Below the pieces are notes generated by a model. The model was given only the letters and a program-made list of their open reading frames with translations. It made no database searches and had not been told where the DNA came from. A program made the translations under genes and the position numbers. Of a stretch of DNA of 64,000 nucleotides, positions 25,603 to 34,313 are shown piece by piece (positions within the stretch are counted from its first letter, which is position 1; each line of letters begins with the position of its first letter). The stretch is from Catellatospora sp. KI3 (lineage in GTDB: Bacteria; Actinomycetota; Actinomycetes; Mycobacteriales; Micromonosporaceae), in NCBI RefSeq assembly GCF_029948125.1, contig NZ_JASAMB010000005.1, forward strand, positions 248,001 through 312,000. The letters run 5' to 3'.

Positions 25603-28437
25603 ATGTCCTCCAGACACGCGTTCAGGCGTACCCTCAGACACGCGGCCGCGGCCGCACTGCTGCTCACCGGCCCGGCCCTGGTCGCCGTCGCCACCACCGC
25701 CGCCCCCGCGGCGGCGCACACCATCGACCCCACGAAGTTCCAGCAGATAGAGCTGGCCCGGGGCGTCGCCGAGATGGGCGAGCCGATGTCGCTGGCCGTG
25801 CTGCCGGACCGGTCCGTGCTGCACACCGCCCGCAACGGCACCCTGCGCCGGACCGACGCCAACGGCACCACCTCGGTGATCGGCACCATCGGTGTGTACA
25901 ACCACGACGAGGAGGGCCTGCAGGGCGTCGGTGTCGACCCCGGCTTCGCCACCAACCGCTACATCTACCTCTACTTCGCCCCGCCGCTGTCCACCCCGGC
26001 CGGTGACGCGCCCGCGACCGGCACCGACTGGTCGGCCTGGCAGGGCGTCAACCGGCTGGCCCGGTTCACCCTCAACGCCGACAACACGCTGAACCTGGGC
26101 AGCCAGGTCACCGTGCTGGACGTGCCCGCCGACCGGGGGCTGTGCTGCCACGTCGGCGGCGACATCGACTTCGACGCGGCGGGCAACCTGTACCTGTCCA
26201 CCGGCGACGACAGCAACCCGTTCGACTCGGCCGGCTACGCGCCGCTGGACGAGCGCACCAACCGCAACCCGGGCTACGACGCGCAGCGCTCGGCGGGCAA
26301 CACCAACGACCTGCGCGGCAAGATCCTGCGCATCAAGGTGGCCGCCAACGGGACGTACACGATCCCGTCGGGGAACCTGTTCGCGCCGGGCACGGCCAAG
26401 ACCCGGCCGGAGATCTACGCGATGGGCTTCCGCAACCCGTTCCGGATGAGCGTCGACAAGGCCACCGGTGTCGTCTACGTCGGCGACTACGGCCCCGACG
26501 CGGGCACCACCGACGCCAACCGCGGCCCGAGCGGGCAGGTGGAGTTCAACCGGATCACCTCGGCGGGCAACTACGGCTGGCCGTACTGCACCGGCGCCAA
26601 CACCAGCACCGAGACGTACAACGAGTGGAACTTCAGCAACGGGACCACGGGTGCGAAGTTCAACTGCACCGGCGGGCCGACCAACAACTCGTTCCGCAAC
26701 ACCGGCCTGGCCACGCTGCCCGCCGCGCGACCGGCGTGGATCAAGTACGGCGGGGACAGCGGCACCCCGAGCGAGTTCGGCGGCGGCTCCGAGTCGCCGA
26801 TGGCGGGCCAGGTGTACCGGTACAACGCCGCCTCCACCTCGACGGTCAAGTTCCCGCAGGACATGGACGGGCTGTTCTTCGCCACCGAGTTCGGCCGGGG
26901 CTGGATCAAGCCGATCCACGTCAACGCCGACGGCAGCCGGGGCGCCATCGACGCCTTCCCGTGGACCGGCAAGCAGGTCATGGACTCGGCGTTCGGCCCG
27001 GACGGCGCGCTGTACGTGCTCGACTACGGCACCGGCTACTTCAACGGCGACGCCAACTCGGCGCTGTACCGCTTCGAGTACATCGGCAGCGGCAACCGCG
27101 CCCCGAGCGCCAACGCCACCGGCACCCCGACCTCGGGCTCGGCGCCGCTGGCGGTCGCGTTCTCGTCGGCGGGCTCCTCCGACCCCGAGGGCGGGGCGCT
27201 GACGTACTCGTGGAGCTTCGGGGACGGGACCAGCTCGACGGCGGCCAACCCGAGCCACACGTACACGGCAAACGGGACCTACACGGCGACGCTGACCGTA
27301 CGCGACCCGCAGGGCGCCACCGGCGGCGACAGCGTGATCATCACCGTCGGCAACACCGCCCCGACCGTGTCGATCAACGTGCCCGGCGACGGGCAGCTGT
27401 TCAACTTCGGTGACACTGTCAGCTACTCGATCTCGGTCAGCGACGCGCAGGACGGCACCATCGACTGCGCCAAGGTGAAGCTGACCTACGTGCTCGGCCA
27501 CGACCAGCACGGGCACGCGATCACCTCGAAGAACGGCTGCTCGGGCACGATGACCATCCCGGTCGACGGCGAGCACGACGACGCGGCGAACATCTTCGCG
27601 ATCTTCGACGCGGAGTACACCGACGGCGGCGCGCTGACCACGCACGCCCAGGCGATCCTGCAGCCCAGGCACCGGCAGGCCGAGCACTTCGGGGCCTCCA
27701 GCGGCATCAACACGTTCACCAAGACCGCGGCCGAGGGCGGCAGGACCGTCGGCGACATCCACAACGGCGACTGGATCTCGTTCACGCCGTACCGGCTGAG
27801 CAACGCGACCGGCTTCACGGCCCGGGTGTCCTCCGGCGGCGTGGGCGGCACGCTGCAGGTCCGGGCCGGTTCGGCCACCGGGACCGTGCTCGGTACGGCG
27901 ACCGTCCCGGTCACCGGCGGCTGGGAGACGTTCGCCAACGTCAGCGGCACCATCGCCGGGGCGCCCAACGGCACCACCCAGCTGTTCCTGACCTTCGCCG
28001 GCGGCACCGGAGCGCTGTTCGACCTGGACTCGTTCACGTTCACCACGGCGGCGGGCGTCGGTCCGATCAAGGGCCTGGCCGGCAAGTGCCTGGACGTGCG
28101 CAGCGGGTCCAGCGCGGACGGCACCCAGGTGCAGATCTACACCTGCAACGGGACCGGGGCGCAGACCTGGACGGTGAACGGGCAGACCCTGCGGTCGCTG
28201 GGCAAGTGCCTGGACATCTCCGGCGGTGGCACCGCGGACGGCACCAAGGTCCAGATCTACACCTGCAACGGCTCCGGTGCGCAGAACTGGACCTACCAGT
28301 CCTCGGACCAGACCCTGCGCAACCCGCAGTCGGGCAAGTGCCTGGACGTGTCGGGCAACAACTCCGCCGACAGCACGGTCGTGCACCTGTGGACCTGCGT
28401 CGCCGGGGCGGCCAACCAGAAGTGGACGCTGCCCTGA
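25603..28437 (+). CDS. Secreted PQQ-dependent sugar dehydrogenase-like protein with PKD, CBM6 and ricin-type lectin domains
   Basis: A 944-residue exported multidomain protein. A signal peptide (ending near APAAAH, 38) is followed by a glucose/sorbosone dehydrogenase beta-propeller (about 50-480; GEPMSLAVLPD, EEGLQGVGVDPGF, GMGFRNPFRMSVD-like, GNYGWPYC), a PKD domain (about 499-584, SWSFGDGTS, NPSHTYTANGTYTATLTV), a linker region, a CBM6-like module (about 686-817) and a ricin B-type beta-trefoil (about 820-944) with repeated GKCLDV, QIYTCNG and QNWT. It probably oxidises sugars on polysaccharide surfaces using PQQ; cofactor synthesis is not encoded here. Its 3' end is nearly identical to that of the next gene. 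Confidence 0.88.
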   Translation: MSSRHAFRRTLRHAAAAALLLTGPALVAVATTAAPAAAHTIDPTKFQQIELARGVAEMGEPMSLAVLPDRSVLHTARNGTLRRTDANGTTSVIGTIGVYNHDEEGLQGVGVDPGFATNRYIYLYFAPPLSTPAGDAPATGTDWSAWQGVNRLARFTLNADNTLNLGSQVTVLDVPADRGLCCHVGGDIDFDAAGNLYLSTGDDSNPFDSAGYAPLDERTNRNPGYDAQRSAGNTNDLRGKILRIKVAANGTYTIPSGNLFAPGTAKTRPEIYAMGFRNPFRMSVDKATGVVYVGDYGPDAGTTDANRGPSGQVEFNRITSAGNYGWPYCTGANTSTETYNEWNFSNGTTGAKFNCTGGPTNNSFRNTGLATLPAARPAWIKYGGDSGTPSEFGGGSESPMAGQVYRYNAASTSTVKFPQDMDGLFFATEFGRGWIKPIHVNADGSRGAIDAFPWTGKQVMDSAFGPDGALYVLDYGTGYFNGDANSALYRFEYIGSGNRAPSANATGTPTSGSAPLAVAFSSAGSSDPEGGALTYSWSFGDGTSSTAANPSHTYTANGTYTATLTVRDPQGATGGDSVIITVGNTAPTVSINVPGDGQLFNFGDTVSYSISVSDAQDGTIDCAKVKLTYVLGHDQHGHAITSKNGCSGTMTIPVDGEHDDAANIFAIFDAEYTDGGALTTHAQAILQPRHRQAEHFGASSGINTFTKTAAEGGRTVGDIHNGDWISFTPYRLSNATGFTARVSSGGVGGTLQVRAGSATGTVLGTATVPVTGGWETFANVSGTIAGAPNGTTQLFLTFAGGTGALFDLDSFTFTTAAGVGPIKGLAGKCLDVRSGSSADGTQVQIYTCNGTGAQTWTVNGQTLRSLGKCLDISGGGTADGTKVQIYTCNGSGAQNWTYQSSDQTLRNPQSGKCLDVSGNNSADSTVVHLWTCVAGAANQKWTLP
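28273..28437 (+). repeat. 165-bp direct repeat, copy 1 (lectin 3' end)
   Basis: Base-for-base identical to 30438-30602; encodes the last 54 residues and stop of the ricin-type domain. Confidence 0.97.
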
Positions 28438-28443
28438 CCAGCC

Positions 28444-28475
28444 GCGGGCCGGGCGGCACCCCCCGCCCGGCCCGC
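28444..28475 (+). terminator. Terminator hairpin
   Basis: Perfect 12-base arms (GCGGGCCGGGCG and complement), loop of 8 bases, 6 bases after the stop. The same arms recur after the next gene. Confidence 0.7.
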
Positions 28476-28502
28476 TCCCTCCCTCGTGAAAGGAGCAACT
28501 CC

Positions 28503-30602
28503 GTGCGCAGCATCCTGCGAACCGCGCTCGGCACGGCCGCGGCCGCGCTGACCGTGCTCGCGGCCACCGCCTGCCCGGCGGCGGCCGCCGACGCCCCGTA
28601 CGACGTGCTGGTCTTCTCCAAGACGGCCGGCTTCCGGCACGACTCGATCGCCGTGGGCACCCAGGCCATCCGCGACCTGGGCGCCGCCAACAGCTTCACC
28701 GTCACCGCCACCGAGGACGCCGCCGCCTTCACCACCGCCAACCTGGCGCAGTACGAGGCGGTCGTCTTCCTCAACACCACCGGCGACGTGCTCAACGACG
28801 TCCAGCAGACCGCCTTCGAGAGCTACATCCGCGGCGGCGGCGGGTACGTCGGCGTGCACGCCGCGGCCGACACCGAGTACTCGTGGCCGTTCTACGGCAA
28901 CCTGGTCGGGGCCTGGTTCGCCTCGCATCCGGCGATCCAGCAGGCCAACGTGAAGATCGAGGACCGGGGCAAGGCCGCCACCGCGCACCTGCCGCAGACC
29001 TGGACCCGCACCGACGAGTGGTACAACTACCAGACCAACGTCCGGTCCACCGCGAAGGTGCTGGCGACCCTGGACGAGTCGTCGTACACCGGCGGCGGCA
29101 TGGGCGCCGACCACCCGCACGCGTGGTGCAAGACCATCGACAGCGGCCGGTCGTTCTACACCGGCGCCGGGCACACCCAGGAGTCGTACGCCGACGCCGC
29201 GTTCCGGGCGCACCTGCTCGGCGGCATCCGGTACGCGGCCAACCGGAGCAAGGCCGACTGCCGTCCCGAGACCGGCTACACGCCGCTGTTCAACGGCTCG
29301 ACCACGGGCTGGTCGCAGGCCGGGCCGGGCAGCATGACCAACAGCGACGCCACGCTGACCACGGTCGGCGGCATGGGCCTGTTCTGGTACAGCGCCAAGC
29401 AGTTCACCTCGTACTCGCTGAAGCTGGACTGGAAGCTCACCGGCGACTCGAACTCGGGCGTGTTCATCGGCTTCCCGCCGTCGACCGACCCGTGGTCGGC
29501 CGTCAACAACGGCTACGAGGTGCAGATAGACGCGACCGACGCGGCCGACCGGACCACCGGCTCGGTGTACACGTTCAAGTCGGCCGACCTCGCCGCCCGC
29601 GACGCCGCGCTCAACCCGGCCGGGGAGTGGAACACCTACGAGCTGCTGGTCGAGGGCGAGCGGCTGCAGATCTTCCTCAACGGGAAGAAGATCAACGACT
29701 TCACCAACACCGATCCGGTACGGGGCCTGGCCGGGCACATCGGCATCCAGAACCACGGCAGCGGCGACACCGCCTCGTTCCGCAACATCCGGATCAAGGA
29801 GCTGGGCGGCCCCACCCCGACCGACGTGACCGTGCAGGCGGAGTCGTTCACCACCGCGAGCGGTGTGCAGGCGTACACCAAGGCGGGCGCGAACAACGGG
29901 CAGACGCTCGGCTACGTCGACCCGGGCGACTGGGCCTCGTACGCAGGCGTCAACACCGGCGGGGCGACCAGCTTCCGCACCCGCGTCGTGTCCGGCGGCG
30001 CGGGCGGCGGCATCCAGGTGCGCACCGGCTCGACCACCGGCCCGATCCTGGGCACGGTCGCCGTCCCCAACACCGGCGGCTGGAGCACGTACGCCAACGT
30101 CAGCGCGCCGCTGACCAACGTGCCGACCGGCAACCAGACGCTGTTCCTCACGTTCACCGGCACCGGCACCGGCCTGTTCGACGTCGACGACTTCACCCTG
30201 GTCAAGACGGCGACCCCGGGCACCGGCCCGGTGAAGGGCCTGGCCGGCAAGTGCCTGGACGTGCGGGGCTCCGGCACCGCCGACGGCACCCAGATCCAGA
30301 TCTACACCTGCAACGGCTCGGGTGCGCAGAACTGGACCGTCAGCGGGCAGACGCTGCGGGCCCTGGGCAAGTGCCTGGACATCTCCGGCGGCGGCAGCGC
30401 CGACGGTACGAAGGTCCAGCTGTGGACCTGCAACGGGTCCGGTGCGCAGAACTGGACCTACCAGTCCTCGGACCAGACCCTGCGCAACCCGCAGTCGGGC
30501 AAGTGCCTGGACGTGTCGGGCAACAACTCCGCCGACAGCACGGTCGTGCACCTGTGGACCTGCGTCGCCGGGGCGGCCAACCAGAAGTGGACGCTGCCCT
30601 GA
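28503..30602 (+). CDS. Secreted ThuA-DUF1080 protein with CBM6 and ricin-type lectin domains
   Basis: A 699-residue exported protein. GTG 28503 lies behind AAAGGAG and gives a signal peptide ending near PAAAADA. Domains: ThuA-like glutamine-amidotransferase fold (about 32-254; VLVFSKTAGFRHDSI, GGYVGVHAAADTEY), DUF1080/3-keto-disaccharide hydrolase domain (about 258-435; YTPLFNGSTTGW, NSGVFIGFP), CBM6-like module (about 440-567) and a ricin B-type trefoil (about 575-699). ThuA and DUF1080 domains occur together in enzymes handling 3-keto sugars, the products of oxidation by 3-dehydrogenases, so it likely acts in series with the preceding sugar dehydrogenase. This link is inference from domain families and position. 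Confidence 0.88.
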   Translation: MRSILRTALGTAAAALTVLAATACPAAAADAPYDVLVFSKTAGFRHDSIAVGTQAIRDLGAANSFTVTATEDAAAFTTANLAQYEAVVFLNTTGDVLNDVQQTAFESYIRGGGGYVGVHAAADTEYSWPFYGNLVGAWFASHPAIQQANVKIEDRGKAATAHLPQTWTRTDEWYNYQTNVRSTAKVLATLDESSYTGGGMGADHPHAWCKTIDSGRSFYTGAGHTQESYADAAFRAHLLGGIRYAANRSKADCRPETGYTPLFNGSTTGWSQAGPGSMTNSDATLTTVGGMGLFWYSAKQFTSYSLKLDWKLTGDSNSGVFIGFPPSTDPWSAVNNGYEVQIDATDAADRTTGSVYTFKSADLAARDAALNPAGEWNTYELLVEGERLQIFLNGKKINDFTNTDPVRGLAGHIGIQNHGSGDTASFRNIRIKELGGPTPTDVTVQAESFTTASGVQAYTKAGANNGQTLGYVDPGDWASYAGVNTGGATSFRTRVVSGGAGGGIQVRTGSTTGPILGTVAVPNTGGWSTYANVSAPLTNVPTGNQTLFLTFTGTGTGLFDVDDFTLVKTATPGTGPVKGLAGKCLDVRGSGTADGTQIQIYTCNGSGAQNWTVSGQTLRALGKCLDISGGGSADGTKVQLWTCNGSGAQNWTYQSSDQTLRNPQSGKCLDVSGNNSADSTVVHLWTCVAGAANQKWTLP
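30438..30602 (+). repeat. 165-bp direct repeat, copy 2 (lectin 3' end)
   Basis: Identical to 28273-28437. Upstream of it the two lectin domains are similar but diverged, so the last third looks recently homogenised. Confidence 0.97.
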
Positions 30603-30609
30603 TCTGATC

Positions 30610-30640
30610 GCGGGCCGGGCGGCTGAGTCGCCCGGCCCGC
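30610..30640 (+). terminator. Terminator hairpin
   Basis: Same 12-base arms as the hairpin at 28444-28475, with a different 7-base loop, starting 8 bases after the stop. Confidence 0.75.
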
Positions 30641-30738
30641 GCCATTCGGCAAGTTTCCGCAGGTCAATGGCGTGGCGATGACGGATCGGATCACGACGGT
30701 CTCCGTACGATCTGGCCAATCGTTGCGAAAGGTGACCA

Positions 30739-31812
30739 ATGCGAAAGATGGAACGGGCCGCGGTCGTCGCCGCGGCCCTGCTCACCGCCGCGCTGACCGG
30801 CGCGGCTCCTTCCTGGAGCGCCGCCGCTGCCGGTGAGCAGACCTACGACGGCGCCGGGACCTACACCTTCGACCTGCCCCAGGGCGTCGCCGTGACCCTC
30901 GAACTGTGGGGCGCGGGCGGCGGAGGCGGCGGGGGCCTCGCCGGAGGCGGCGGGGGCGGCGGCGGGGGCGGCGGCAAGGCCCTGCTCGGCCGGGGCGGCG
31001 GCGGTGGCGGGGGCGGCAGCTCCGGCGGCGGCGGCGCGGGCGCCGGATCAGGCGGCGCGGGCCAGTACGTCAAATGCGTCCTACCCGCCGATTTTCCACC
31101 GGCGAAGCTCGCCATCGTGATCGGCCGGGGCGGCAGCGGCGGCCGGGGCGCGACGGGCGTCGCCGGTGGCGCGCCCAGCGCACCGGGCGGCAACGGCAGC
31201 CCCGGCCAGTCCAGCGCGGCCGGTTCCGACGGCGGCGACGGTGCGATGACCGAGGCCAGCGTCCTGCTCAACGGCACTCCGCTGACCCTGACCAACGCGG
31301 CCGGCGGTGAGGGCGGCAAGGGCGGCCCGGTGTTCACCGGCAACGGCCCCGGCGGGCAGGACGCCACCGGGTCGCGGCCCGGCCAGACCCGGCCCGGCGG
31401 CCTGGGCAGCACCACCCCGGGCGAGGGCGGTGCGGGCGGCCACGGCGCCGTGCTGTCCGCGCGCCTGTGCGGGGGAGTCGACGGCGCCGACGGCCTCCCG
31501 GGCCAGCACGGCACCGACGGCACCGGTGGTGCGTCCGGCGCCGACGGCGCCACCAGCGGCAACGGTGGCGCCGGTGGCGCGGGCGCGTCCGTGGCCGGCA
31601 CCGGCGGCGCGGGCGGCCCCGCGACCGGCGGCGTTCCGCACGGTGTCGGCGGTGCCGGTGGCGCGGGCGGCAGGGGCGGCAAGGGCGGCGCGGGCGGCAA
31701 CGGCGCGTACAGCGGCAGCCTGGCCGCCCTGGGCGGCGCCGGTGGCGGCGCCTCCTCGGCCGGATCCCCCGGCCTGGTCGGCGCCGACGGCCACGCCCGG
31801 CTGACCTGGTGA
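30739..31812 (+). CDS. Secreted glycine-rich repeat protein
   Basis: A 357-residue exported protein. A signal peptide (1-32) precedes a short folded beginning (EQTYDGAGTYTFDLPQGV, LELWGAGGG) and then an extreme Gly-rich body with runs of 6-8 Gly and many GGAGG, GGKGG and GADG units. One CxnC pair is possible (KCVLP and RLCGG). The pattern resembles animal and bacterial glycine-rich surface proteins and superficially PGRS tails, but there is no PE domain. It probably forms an extended, disordered or polyglycine-helix-like surface layer. Function unknown. A 46-bp palindrome follows. Confidence 0.75.
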   Translation: MRKMERAAVVAAALLTAALTGAAPSWSAAAAGEQTYDGAGTYTFDLPQGVAVTLELWGAGGGGGGGLAGGGGGGGGGGGKALLGRGGGGGGGGSSGGGGAGAGSGGAGQYVKCVLPADFPPAKLAIVIGRGGSGGRGATGVAGGAPSAPGGNGSPGQSSAAGSDGGDGAMTEASVLLNGTPLTLTNAAGGEGGKGGPVFTGNGPGGQDATGSRPGQTRPGGLGSTTPGEGGAGGHGAVLSARLCGGVDGADGLPGQHGTDGTGGASGADGATSGNGGAGGAGASVAGTGGAGGPATGGVPHGVGGAGGAGGRGGKGGAGGNGAYSGSLAALGGAGGGASSAGSPGLVGADGHARLTW

Positions 31813-31818
31813 GTCGAC

Positions 31819-31864
31819 AGCCCACACCTCATCGGATGTACGTACATCCGATGAGGTGTGGGCT
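31819..31864. terminator. 46-bp perfect palindrome, probable bidirectional terminator
   Basis: Perfectly self-complementary with no loop. It lies 6 bases after the Gly-rich gene and 8 bases before the end of the convergent kinase gene. Its centre is TGTACGTACA and its outer part contains CACACCT, the same plan as the element at 61449-61498. Confidence 0.8.
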
Positions 31865-31872
31865 CGCACCCG

Positions 31873-32754
31873 TCATCTCGTGCGGAACGGGGCGGCGACC
31901 CGGCGCACCAGGTCGGCGGCGCCCCAGTCGTCGTCGCCGTGCGCGATGACGCTCAGGGCCTCACGCAGGAACATCAGCTCCATCCGGTCCCGCCAGCCGT
32001 CACGCAGCGGCGCGATCTCGCCGTACGCGTCGAAGAAGCGGTCTTTGCCCGGCACCGGCGGCGAGCACCACAGCATGCCCAGGTCAACCTCCGGCCAGGT
32101 GTAGGAGACCGCCGGGTCGATCAGCACCGGCCGCCCCAGATCGTCGGCGACGACGTTGCCCGCCCACAGGTCGCCGTGCGTCAGCGCCGCAGGCTGCGGC
32201 GGCACGAGCTGCGGGAGCGCGGCGCACAGCCGCTCGAGCGCGGCCCGGTCCGCGTCGTCGAAGGCCGCCCGGACCAGCGGCTCCGGCAGCCAGCGCAGGA
32301 TGCGCCGCTGCGCGAAGAACGCGTACCCGTCGTCGTGCCAGGTGTTGTCCTGCCGCAGCCGGCCCAGCCACCCGTCCCGGTGCCAGCCGTGCCGCTCGCC
32401 GACGGCCCCGGTGTGCAGGCGCGCGACCAGGTGCCCGAGCCGCTCCCAGAACAGCGGGCCGTCCGGTCGGGGCCGCTGCGCCGCGAGCACCAGCAGGTCC
32501 TCGGCGACCAGCAGCACCTCGGGCGTCGCGGCGCCGCCGACGTCACGCAGCTCGCGCAGCCCGGCCGCCTCCACCTCGAACAGGTCGCCGCCCGCGGCGT
32601 CGGCCGTCTTGGCGAACACCACCCGCCCGTCGTCCAGGGTCGCCAGACCCGCCGTGGCGATCACGCCGCCGCCGGCGGCCGCCACCTCGCGCACGGCAAA
32701 TCCGGCCTCGCCCAGGCGCCGGGCCAGCCTCGCCACCTCGGTCACAGTCGACAT
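31873..32754 (-). CDS. Fructosamine-3-kinase-like protein
   Basis: A 293-residue cytoplasmic protein of the aminoglycoside-phosphotransferase/fructosamine-kinase fold. Visible are the ATP-site lysine region (RVVFAKTADAAGG), the catalytic HGDLWAGN (about 185-192) and the metal-binding DPAVSYTWPEVDLGM (about 205-219). Family members phosphorylate ketoamines on glycated proteins or amines, which leads to their removal. The length matches. Confidence 0.87.
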   Translation of the reverse strand: MSTVTEVARLARRLGEAGFAVREVAAAGGGVIATAGLATLDDGRVVFAKTADAAGGDLFEVEAAGLRELRDVGGAATPEVLLVAEDLLVLAAQRPRPDGPLFWERLGHLVARLHTGAVGERHGWHRDGWLGRLRQDNTWHDDGYAFFAQRRILRWLPEPLVRAAFDDADRAALERLCAALPQLVPPQPAALTHGDLWAGNVVADDLGRPVLIDPAVSYTWPEVDLGMLWCSPPVPGKDRFFDAYGEIAPLRDGWRDRMELMFLREALSVIAHGDDDWGAADLVRRVAAPFRTR

Positions 32755-32788
32755 TCTGCCGCGACCGCCGCCAGCCCTCCAGCGGTCC

Positions 32789-33532
32789 CTAGACGTGCAG
32801 GCTGCGGCCGCCGTCGACGGTGATGCGCTGGCCGGTGACGAACCCGGCGCCGGCGGAGGCGAGGAAGCTCACCACGTGCGCGACGTCCTCGGGCGTACCC
32901 ATCCGGCCGGAGGGGACCGTGGCCAGGTAGCCGTCGGTCTGGCTGCCCTCGTGCCGCTCCACCGGGATCCAGCCCGGCGCGACCGTGTTCACGGTCACCC
33001 CGTGCGGGGCCAGCTCGTGCGCCCAGGCGCGGGCCAGGCCGATCTGGCCGTTCTTGGCCGTCGCGTACGCCGACCAGCCCACCGGCGGGCGGTCGGCGAG
33101 CTCGGAATCGATGTGGATGATGCGGCCCCAGCCGCGCTTGATCATGCCGGGGGACAGGGCGCGGCCGAGCAGCACCGGACTGCGCACGAAGAACGCCAGC
33201 TGATCCAGGTGCGCCTGCCAGTCCGCCTCGGCGACGACCGCCTCGGGCTGCGGCCCGGTGGCGTTGAGCACCAGCACGTCGATCGGGCCGAGGTACCGCT
33301 CGACGGAGGCGGCCAGCTCGGCGACGGCGGCCTCGTCGGTCACGTCGGCGGCGAACGCGGCCGCGGTGCCGCCCTCGGCCTGGATCTCGTCGACCAGCTG
33401 CGCCAGCGGTCCGCCGCAGCGACGGCTGTTGACCGCCACCGCCATGCCGTCGCGGGCCAGCCGCTTGGCGACGGCCCGGCCCAGGCCGCGGGAACTGCCG
33501 GTGATGAGCGCTACGCGCTTGGGAGCTGCCAC
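32789..33532 (-). CDS. Short-chain dehydrogenase/reductase
   Basis: A 247-residue classical SDR. The cofactor site is TGSSRGLGRA (about 11-20), and the basic NSRRCGG after the second strand suggests NADP(H). NATG (LNATGPQ) is present, the active site has YATAK (Tyr-x3-Lys), and the C-terminus ends in VTGQRITVDGGRSL. This resembles FabG-like 3-oxoacyl reductases, but the substrate cannot be fixed. Confidence 0.88.
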   Translation of the reverse strand: MAAPKRVALITGSSRGLGRAVAKRLARDGMAVAVNSRRCGGPLAQLVDEIQAEGGTAAAFAADVTDEAAVAELAASVERYLGPIDVLVLNATGPQPEAVVAEADWQAHLDQLAFFVRSPVLLGRALSPGMIKRGWGRIIHIDSELADRPPVGWSAYATAKNGQIGLARAWAHELAPHGVTVNTVAPGWIPVERHEGSQTDGYLATVPSGRMGTPEDVAHVVSFLASAGAGFVTGQRITVDGGRSLHV

Positions 33533-33602
33533 GGCGATCGATCATCCCCTCACCCCACCCCCCATCACCACCCACTGCGACCCCCATCACCCGCTCAGAG
33601 CG

Positions 33603-33655
33603 AAGGAAGGGCCCCTTCTTATCGCTTTCCGAGATAGAAGGGCCCCTTCTTAACC
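33603..33655 (+). repeat. GGGCCC repeat family, copy 1
   Basis: Starts with the conserved head AAGGAAGGGCCCCTTCTTAT followed by CGC and ends with a second GGGCCCC palindrome. Lies between divergent genes, the only copy not at a gene end. Confidence 0.9.
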
Positions 33656-33714
33656 GGCGGCCAGCCGGCTGTGATCGCTGCGGAAAATGGGCGGCCGCGG
33701 GCTGGTGCGGCGGC

Positions 33715-33720
33715 TACCGT
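33715..33720 (+). promoter_or_regulatory. -10 element of a leaderless promoter
   Basis: TACCGT lies 8 bases before GTG 33729. Confidence 0.4.
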
Positions 33721-33728
33721 CGTGGTCC

Positions 33729-34313
33729 GTGACAGGGACACCGGCGCGGCAGATCCGCGCCCACTACGACGAGGACTCGATCACCGTCTACCAGGCCTAC
33801 TCGCCGGTCATCGCCGGACCGGCCGCGGCGGCGGGGCGGTTCTCGACCGGCTTCAAACGGGACCGGATGACCTGGATCAAGCCGTCGTTCCTGTGGATGA
33901 TGTACCGCAGCGGCTGGGCGGCCAAGCCCGGCCAGGAGCACGTGCTGGCGATCCGGATCCGACGCGACGGGTTCGCCTGGGCGCTGGCCAACAGCGCGCT
34001 GAGCAGCTACGAGCCCGACGTGCACGCCGACCGGGCGCAGTGGAAGCGGTCGCTGCGGGCCCCGGTGCGCGTGCAGTGGGACCCCGAGCGCGACCTGCAC
34101 CTGCGGCCGCTGCCGTACCGGGCGATCCAGATCGGGCTGTCGGGTGAGGCCGTCCACCGGTACGTCGACGAGTGGACGCTGGGCATCGAGGACGTCACGG
34201 CCGCCTGCCGCGAGATCCGCGCCCTGATCGGGGCGGGCGACCTGGCGGGCGCCGCGGCCCGGTTGCCGGCCGAACGGCCGTACCCCCTGGAAGTCCCGTC
34301 TGTCGCACCGTGA
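33729..34313 (+). CDS. DUF4291 family protein
   Basis: A 194-residue soluble protein that matches DUF4291 over its length: RQIRAHYDEDSITVYQAYS at the start, TWIKPSFLWMMYRSGW in the middle, and RVQWDPERDLHL with IQIGLSGEAVHRYV near the end. The family is widespread in bacteria and fungi and has no established biochemical function. Its stop codon abuts the stop of the convergent regulator without an intervening base. Confidence 0.88.
   Translation: MTGTPARQIRAHYDEDSITVYQAYSPVIAGPAAAAGRFSTGFKRDRMTWIKPSFLWMMYRSGWAAKPGQEHVLAIRIRRDGFAWALANSALSSYEPDVHADRAQWKRSLRAPVRVQWDPERDLHLRPLPYRAIQIGLSGEAVHRYVDEWTLGIEDVTAACREIRALIGAGDLAGAAARLPAERPYPLEVPSVAP

Noticed and set aside
30739-31812. PE_PGRS protein
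   Set aside because: The body is Gly-rich as in PGRS, but the PE domain is absent and a normal signal peptide is present. Only a general glycine-rich label is justified.
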